From Ancistrus triradiatus (taxonomy: Eukaryota > Chordata > Actinopteri > Siluriformes > Loricariidae), in assembly GCA_025084515.1 (NCBI GenBank), contig JAJAGP010000776.1, positions 233,437 through 297,436 of the forward strand: a stretch of DNA of 64,000 nt, read 5' to 3'. Made by a program: the position numbers and the translations under genes. Below, one piece after another: positions 62,857-64,000 of this stretch (the stretch's first letter is position 1; each line of letters begins with the position of its first letter). Below the pieces are notes generated by a model, which searched no databases, was not told where the DNA came from, and worked only from the letters and a program-made list of their open reading frames with translations.

Positions 62857-63390
62857 AAGCCAGGTATACACTGAGTGATTTTGGAAATCTTGTCCTTTGG
62901 TGATACCTCATACTGCACATTTGAATCATTCATCGTGTAAGGACAAAGCCTGTGATTTAGATGCTGACATTGTACAAAAATAGTCGGTCCAACTGACATG
63001 CGCCTAGACAAGAGTTCTGTTTACATACAAGCACTCAATTCAGCAGAATATGGTGTGATGTATATCAAAATGTTGATAGGGCATAGTTTGGCTAACTTGT
63101 GTCACACTGTGCGCTGAAAGTCAACAAGAAAAGGAGAAGTTGGGAAGACGAGAATATGGTTGGAGATAAGCTACAGCTTTAGCGTGCGTCTGTATGGGTA
63201 TCCAAAATATTCTCAACTTGCTCTGTGTATAGTCTGTGACTGCGAGCTCGGAGATTGTTTGAGCAGTTAATCAAGCATCGCTTCCCCTCTTACACTGCAT
63301 GGGAAACATCAGTCTAAAGTTTGGACCGATTCTGAAATTCGCTCAGCTACAACCAAATCAGGCTAAAACTGCACAGTGTATGCCTGACTT
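62857..63390. mobile_element. 534-bp inverted-repeat element flanked by TTAA
   Basis: The left end AAGCCAGGTATACACTG and the right end CAGTGTATGCCTGACTT are an inverted pair with two mismatches, and the pairing continues inward (GAGTGATTTT against AAAACTGCAC). TTAA lies at both borders (62855-62858 and 63390-63393). No transposase frame is visible. The TTAA target suggests a piggyBac- or Kolobok-type non-autonomous element; the family is inference. Confidence 0.7.
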
Positions 63391-63644
63391 TAACTCCTTA
63401 ACGTCCTTCTTAACGTCAGTCATTTCGCAGTTTAGTCCATGAGATTCCGATGCACATGTCCCTATGAAAGGTGCAGTCATAAAACCGAGAGGTGGGCATA
63501 CCATAACGAGTGTGATCGGGGGTTTGGGCGGAGATTACGTCCCGCCTTGCTCTGACTGCAATTTGCATCTGTTCGTGCAAGTGCACCCAATATGTCAGCA
63601 CCCAGGCGGCCATCTTGGTGGCTTCAAAAATTGTCCATAATATA

Positions 63645-64000
63645 CAGTGGGGCAAAAAAGTATTTAGTCAGTCACTGATTGTGCAAGTTCTCCAACTTAG
63701 AAAGATGAGAGAGGTCTGTAATTTTTATCATAGGTACAGTTCAACTGTGAGAGACAAAATGAGGAAAAAAATCCAGTAAATCACATTGTAGGATTTTTAA
63801 AGAATTTAATTGTAAATCATAGTGGAAAATAAGCATTTGGTCACCCACAAACAAGCAAGATTTCTGTTTCTCACAGACCTGTAACTTCTTCTTTAAGAAG
63901 CTCTTCTGTCCTCCACTGGTTACCTGTATTAATGGCACCTGTTTGACCTCGTTATCTGTATAAAAGACACCTGTCCACAGCCTCAAACAGTCAGACTCCA
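63645..64000 (+). mobile_element. Tc1/mariner element, 5' end, cut by the window
   Basis: Begins CAGTGGGGCAAAAAAGTATT after TA and continues as the reverse of the right-hand side of the 16.5-18.0 kb element, down to the leader just before its transposase ATG. The transposase would therefore follow on the + strand beyond 64000. Confidence 0.9.

Overview
This is a stretch of nuclear DNA from a ray-finned fish, and it carries one complete protein-coding gene on the + strand: ppargc1a, encoding the transcriptional coactivator PGC-1alpha. The call rests on 13 exons (7274-45479) joined by GT-AG introns with matching phases. They give an 879-residue protein with every PGC-1alpha landmark: the acidic N-terminal activation domain, an LKKLL motif, LLKYL, the p38-site block LTPESP, the TPPTTPP phosphodegron, the DHDY motif for HCF-1, RS repeats, an RRM and a C-terminal cap-binding-complex motif. 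The Tc1/mariner elements, tRNA-derived SINEs and TG/CA microsatellites are typical of teleosts. The repeat mix suggests an otophysan fish, perhaps a catfish, but that part is inference.

Layout. 1-6.2 kb is intergenic, with one broken Tc1 element (2994-4315) and an old tandem duplication near 1.3-1.75 kb. 6.26-7.48 kb is a CpG-rich block holding the core promoter (CT repeat, AT-rich box, GTCATGTGAC E-box) and exon 1. Intron 1 is 2.4 kb. Intron 2 is 20 kb and is loaded with Tc1 remnants, SINEs and microsatellites. Exons 3-13 lie between 29.97 and 45.48 kb. The 3' UTR probably ends near 48.1 kb. From 48.1 to 64 kb I see no gene, only repeats: a ~50-bp minisatellite of about 20 copies (51.4-52.5 kb), several Tc1 copies (54.1, 59.8, 60.7 and 63.6 kb, the last cut by the window end), a TTAA-flanked inverted-repeat element (62.86-63.39 kb) and other dispersed repeats.

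The most interesting signal is in exon 5. The expected splice donor is at 32443/32444, and it gives a Ser/Gln-rich exon. The reading frame nevertheless stays open for about 930 more bases and reaches phase-compatible donors, the best at 33271/33272. This extension would add up to 276 residues. It encodes IRYMHSYSLPPRE, which closely resembles a segment of the paralogue PGC-1beta as I remember it, followed by an LxxLL motif (LCKLL). This looks like an ancestral long exon 5 kept in the fish gene and possibly used in a long isoform. A second regulatory possibility is intron 6: retaining it, or using upstream acceptors in it, stops translation at the point where mammalian NT-PGC-1alpha ends.
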